Shown here: piece after piece, positions 59,770 to 64,000 of the stretch
How positions within the stretch are numbered: position 1 is the first letter of the stretch
How the letters are laid out: every line of letters begins with the position of its first letter
Origin: Populus alba
Taxonomy: Eukaryota; Streptophyta; Magnoliopsida; Malpighiales; Salicaceae
Assembly: GCF_005239225.2 (NCBI RefSeq)
Contig: NC_133295.1
Location: 1,922,001-1,986,000 of the forward strand
Reading direction: 5' to 3'
DNA length: 64,000 bases
Notes under the pieces: generated by a model
Told to the model about the DNA's origin: nothing
Seen by the model: only the letters and a program-made list of their open reading frames with translations
Database searches by the model: none
Program-made: the position numbers and the translations under genes

Positions 59770-61140
59770 CATGGCCTTGAATCTGCATATTGATCTAGCC
59801 CCTCAATTTTTGACCTCCCTCTTTTACCATCTTCTCAAAAACTACTAGCCATACTTTGCAAGATGCAGACACGCAGATGTATATTAGCTATTGATTCAAT
59901 TCTCAAATTTCTAACAAGCAACTTGAAAGCCTAAATACGGTCAACCAATTATACCCTACAATCACAATCATTTGTAGGGAAGGGGGGGGTATATACATGA
60001 CTTCTGACTGAGTTACTCAGTTGCAACTGCATAGAAACATACTACTCCGCAAGGGAGAAAGTACCTCCACGCGTCATAGCAGAAAGCAAGCAATAATAAC
60101 CTTGAGGGGTGCATCTTAACTAGTCAGATTCTAAATTTATTCCCTAAAGATCACTAATTCGAGTCTCACAAACTTCAAGGTCACTGGAGACTTACATAGC
60201 CATTAACTTCAGGACCCGGATACCCACATTAATAATAATGAAAAAGAAGCAAGCAATAAACCAGTAAACAATATTAGACCCACTTGTTGCCTAAAAATTT
60301 CATGTTTTCTGCATTGTTATGCTCTCCTCGTCTATCTTCTCCATCATTTTGATAAAACAGACATAGAAACTGATTCAATAGAAATAAAATTCCTTATCCT
60401 GATGATAGACAAATAAATTAAACACCAGCATTCATGTATGTTTTCTATACATCCCAAATCCTCATCTTACTTTCCTTCATATCCTTGTATCAAAGTTGCC
60501 ACGACAAATCCTTTAGATATCATTACTAGCATATTAGTTTAATTAAGCAGAACAGAAACTGGGAAAAGTGTAGCATCTTTCAAGGCATATGCGCAAATAG
60601 CAAAAATCATACACAACTTGTTGACTGAGCAAAAAGGAACACAGTTAAAGCCTGTCTTTATATGTTTACAGCATAAAGTATGCCTAAAATCAAGATGGAT
60701 TTTTCTTCTAGACCTCAAATCCCTGCGCTTAGTAGTATAGAGCAACGATCAAATATTTGCTGCTTTCACCATGAAATTTGAGCTCAGTGCACCAAATGAA
60801 TGGATAAAAGTAGTCTTGGAAGTAAACATTTCTATTAGCCAAATTCTAACCAAAAAGGCATAAATCCTCCACTCTACTGAATCCCTTAGACTTGAGTATG
60901 ACCATTTATCACTGCCCATTTAAAAAGGAAGCACAAAATGGAAAGAAAAGCACCTGCGATGTTTATTTTATGATCTCCCTTTTCATCGTTACCATAAGGC
61001 ATACACAAGTGAAAAGTGAGTGAATGAAATCTTACCATGCTGGCGCCCTTGGGTTTTCTTGGCTGCATGAGAGGGATTGTTGGTTTTGAGCAGTAACATT
61101 CTATCCAGAAGGCAAATCTGCTTCATGGGGTTCCATTGTT
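59770..61140 (-). pseudogene. Third, truncated copy of the coiled-coil gene
   Basis: Near 61030-61140 the minus strand matches exon 1 of the intact gene and its donor site (AACAATGGAA...CAGCATGGTAAGATTTC, compared with AACAATGGAATG...AACATGGTAAGATTTC). A TAG follows after eleven codons and the frame is lost. The intron region matches at 60780-60860 (GAAATTTGAGCTCAGTGCAC and CTTGGAAGTAAACATTTCTA). Only the 5' edge of exon 2 is detectable near 59770-59900, so most of the coding exon is gone. Confidence 0.65.
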
Positions 61141-62270
61141 GAAAATATCTCAAAACTCAATAAAAACACAGAGCCAAAATACCAACAGCCACTAAAACAA
61201 CCCACAACGCCTAATGCCAAGCAAACACCCAACTTCTGCTTCCTCATTTTTTCACAGAGCAGGAAACAGAAGAGACACTTATAGAAACGAGGGGCTTTAT
61301 GTGCTACACACAGCCACTCTGCCTCTGCATGTGATATGTAAGTCAGTTTTGGTACTTAAATTCAATTGCATACAATCGAAATATTCAACATTTTCCAAAT
61401 TTGTTTTGACCATTCACATAGTGCCCAAAAGAACATGAGATATAGAATGACTTTACTGTCGTTATTTACGTTGACAACAATCAGCTTAGAAACATAAAAT
61501 CTCTTACTGCGAATCATGGAATAAGGGAAGTTATTTAAAGTTTAGACTTGCAAGTTTTCAGTGATGTTCGTGCCTATAGTTGTTATCATCTAAATGTTTT
61601 ATATAAATTTTTTGTTTCTCAAACAAATCATGCCATCTATTTTGTGTTCACCAAGTTATGTGGCATTCTACACATCTTTCTCTTAAACAAATTGTGTTAT
61701 CTGAAATTAGAATCTTATTTCTCTTAAACTAATCATATTATATTTCAGTCGCATTTAATATCATTACCATCATGAGTTTATTGCACCTAGGCTGTTTCTA
61801 TCTACTTTGAGAGTAAGCTGCTAATAATAATTACACCAGATTTCATAGAAGATGAAAACTTTGCTCTGAAATTTCTAGTTGACTTTTTAGTAGCAAAATC
61901 TTTCATCATACTTCTGTAATTGCATAATAAACATTATGTATAGTTTTTCTATGTAATGACTAATGAATTTTATTTCAATAGATTATTTTGTCTATCAAAT
62001 AACTACTAGTCTGTTAACATGAGATATCAATTGAGACATGACACAGAAGGTAAGGATCCTTGAGTCACTAGACATGAACAGAATATTAAAGATAAGATTT
62101 TCTGCCAATATCGCCGAAGGAAAGGCAACTTTCCATGGTTAAGTTGAAGGTCACCTCTCATAAAAAGAAGTAGTTTGTAGGTCTTCAAACAACAGTAGTT
62201 GTATTCTCACATGCTATAAAAATTTGTACAATGCTGGTATATTTGTCACATGCTAGCTTGTTGTATACTT
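61141..62270. other. Intergenic, nothing recognised
   Basis: Includes the probable 3' untranslated region of the PPR gene next to 62274. Confidence 0.5.
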
Positions 62271-62273
62271 GCA

Positions 62274-64000
62274 TTACCCATGTACTATCCCTGTTTTCAT
62301 GTGAAGGGCTAAGTAATCTAGAGTAGCATAAATCTCTTCTGCTCTCTTATGAGATCTGTCACAAGCAAGAAAGGAATGAATTTCATTCTTGTCCTCGATC
62401 CAACTGCATCCAGGGCTCTTGTGCATTCCCCTATCCTTCATCATGCCTCTTACTCTTGCTAGGTCAGTCCATCTCCTAGCATAAGCATGTAAATTAGCCA
62501 GTAATACATAGTTTCCACTATTGTTTGGCTCCAATTCTATCAGCCTCTCTGCTGCAATTTCTCCCAACTCAATATTGCCATGAGTAACACAGCCTCCAAG
62601 CAAAGCACCCCACAAAACTGAATCACATTCCACAGGCATTTTCTTTATAAGCTCATAAGCTTCATGAAGCTGTCCTGAACGACTTAGAAGACCAACCATA
62701 GATGTGTAGTGTTTTAAAGTGGGTTTAACGTTATAATACCCCATCAAATCAAAAAACTCACAGCCTGTCTCGACTGATCCAACATGAACACATGAAGAGA
62801 GAACAGACAGGAAAGTCACATGGTCTGGTATAAAACCTAAGGCCAGCATTGTTTGAAAGAGAGAAATTCCCTCTTCCCCATGTCCATGCATCGCATATGC
62901 AGTAAGCATGGCGTTGTGGGACACCAAATTAGGGTTTGATATCCTATCATAGGCTAACTGTGCATACTTTAAACTTCCACATTTTGCATACATGTCCACA
63001 AGGGCTGCTCCTATGTGGACATCTGTGTCATAACCACATTTAATTGAGTGTGCATGAGCTTGTTTTCCTCGCTCAAGAGTGGCCAACCTCGAGCAAGCAG
63101 GGAGAATTATCCCAACTGTGTAAATATCAGGCCTCAACTTTGAGATCGGCATTTCAGAGAACAACTGCATTGTTAAATCTAACTGTCTGTTTTCCACAAG
63201 ACCTGCAAGAATGCTGTTCCATGTATAAATGTTTGGATGATAACCATCTCCTTTCATCTTCTCAAGAAGATATTGAATTCTTTCAATCTGGTTACTGCGA
63301 GCATAGCCTGAGATCAGAGCATTCCATGTTGGCACATCCTTCTCCATCACCTCATCAAAAGCCATCTGGGCAGCCGTTAGGTCCTGGCATTTAGAGTACA
63401 TTTCCACCAGAGCCCCACCAACAAAGGTATCCGATTGCAAGCCCTTGACAATGGCTTGGGCATGTATCTCCTTCCCTTGCCTCAAAGAACTTGTATCAGC
63501 ACAAGCAGTCAAAACACTCCCTAAAGTAAAAGAATCTGGCTCAATCCCTTCTTCCATTAGCATATTCTGAAACATGCTGAAACCTTCCTCGAACATGAAG
63601 TTTCTAACGTAACCTGAAATAATTGAGTTCCATGAAATTAAATCCCTTTCTATTCCTAAAACATCCATGCAATCAAAGAGCTCCTTGGCCTTGGAGACAT
63701 CACCGCTTTCGCAATACCCAACAATCATTGTATTACAAGATAGTACATTTTTCACTGAGAATTTTAAAAAGATCTTAGCCGCACCTCCCATATCACCACA
63801 CCTCCTGTACACGTCAACTAATGCATTCACCACAACAGGGTTAGAGATAAAATCATGTCTCGTGATATAACCATGGAGTTGCTTTCCAAGGTCAAGCCTT
63901 TGTAATCTAGCACATGCTGGAAGAGCACCCGCCAAGGTTTGAGCATTCGGTACAAGCCCTTCTACTTGCATTCTAAATAGCATCTCTATGGCTTCCTCAT
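62274..64000 (-). CDS. PLS-class pentatricopeptide repeat protein with E/E+ end, partial
   Basis: The frame stays open to the window edge, so the 5' end is missing. The first internal ATG (63983) is not the start, because codons for EEAIE precede it. About 575 residues are visible: alternating P, L and S repeats (for example [58 protein letters not shown]). These are followed by the E motif ([20 protein letters not shown]) and an E+ part ([20 protein letters not shown]), with no DYW domain. Such proteins bind organellar RNA one base per repeat, and the E/E+ class usually acts in C-to-U editing with a partner deaminase in mitochondria or chloroplasts. The target and the organelle signal are not visible here. 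No intron is seen, which is typical. Confidence 0.93.
   Translation of the reverse strand, partial: EEAIEMLFRMQVEGLVPNAQTLAGALPACARLQRLDLGKQLHGYITRHDFISNPVVVNALVDVYRRCGDMGGAAKIFLKFSVKNVLSCNTMIVGYCESGDVSKAKELFDCMDVLGIERDLISWNSIISGYVRNFMFEEGFSMFQNMLMEEGIEPDSFTLGSVLTACADTSSLRQGKEIHAQAIVKGLQSDTFVGGALVEMYSKCQDLTAAQMAFDEVMEKDVPTWNALISGYARSNQIERIQYLLEKMKGDGYHPNIYTWNSILAGLVENRQLDLTMQLFSEMPISKLRPDIYTVGIILPACSRLATLERGKQAHAHSIKCGYDTDVHIGAALVDMYAKCGSLKYAQLAYDRISNPNLVSHNAMLTAYAMHGHGEEGISLFQTMLALGFIPDHVTFLSVLSSCVHVGSVETGCEFFDLMGYYNVKPTLKHYTSMVGLLSRSGQLHEAYELIKKMPVECDSVLWGALLGGCVTHGNIELGEIAAERLIELEPNNSGNYVLLANLHAYARRWTDLARVRGMMKDRGMHKSPGCSWIEDKNEIHSFLACDRSHKRAEEIYATLDYLALHMKTGIVHG

Overview
This is plant nuclear DNA, from a woody eudicot and most likely Populus or another Salicaceae. 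The evidence is spliced genes with short GT-AG introns, very AT-rich intergenic DNA, plant LTR retrotransposons primed by initiator tRNA-Met, a CLE peptide gene, an oligopeptide transporter, plant-type Yippee genes and a PLS-class PPR gene. The genus is inferred from the look of the dispersed repeats and was not tested by a search.

Layout. 1-1015: AT-rich, no gene. 1021-5802: a complete Ty1-copia element with two 228 bp LTRs that look identical and a 5 bp target duplication; its pol is split by a frameshift inside integrase. 5808-9400: gene-free, with a small TRIM-like element, a long TA microsatellite and a diverged ~110 bp tandem repeat. 9463-12356 (minus): a six-exon OPT-family oligopeptide transporter. 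13716-23107: a complete Ty3-gypsy chromovirus with 2.15 kb LTRs and an uninterrupted 1,627-codon gag-pol frame. 23113-28890: AT-rich, with an inverted-repeat (foldback-like) block and a possible SINE. 28893-29234 (minus): a CLE gene encoding the TDIF dodecapeptide (CLE41/CLE44 type). 29530-39250: gene-free apart from MITE-like repeats, a 109 bp tandem array and microsatellites. 39322-39507: a small putative secreted cysteine-rich peptide gene. 41785-44680 (minus): a six-exon RRM gene of the nuclear speckle RNA-binding protein type. 44935-45800: diverged repeats. 47648-48074 and 51508-52332: two tandem Yippee-like zinc-binding genes with the same intron position. 53310-61140: an unrecognised coiled-coil protein gene (55268-57636, minus) flanked by two degraded copies. 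62274-64000 (minus): the 3' part of a PPR gene running off the window edge.

How it fits together. The genes do not form a pathway; this is ordinary eukaryotic gene order. Two local duplications stand out, the Yippee pair and the coiled-coil family with its broken copies. Both LTR elements are young by LTR similarity, and the gypsy element sits about 1.4 kb upstream of the OPT start codon. The biologically most notable gene is the TDIF-type CLE gene, whose family controls vascular cambium and xylem differentiation. The least explained items are the small cysteine-rich peptide, the coiled-coil family and the foldback block. I found no clear evidence of a new multi-gene system.
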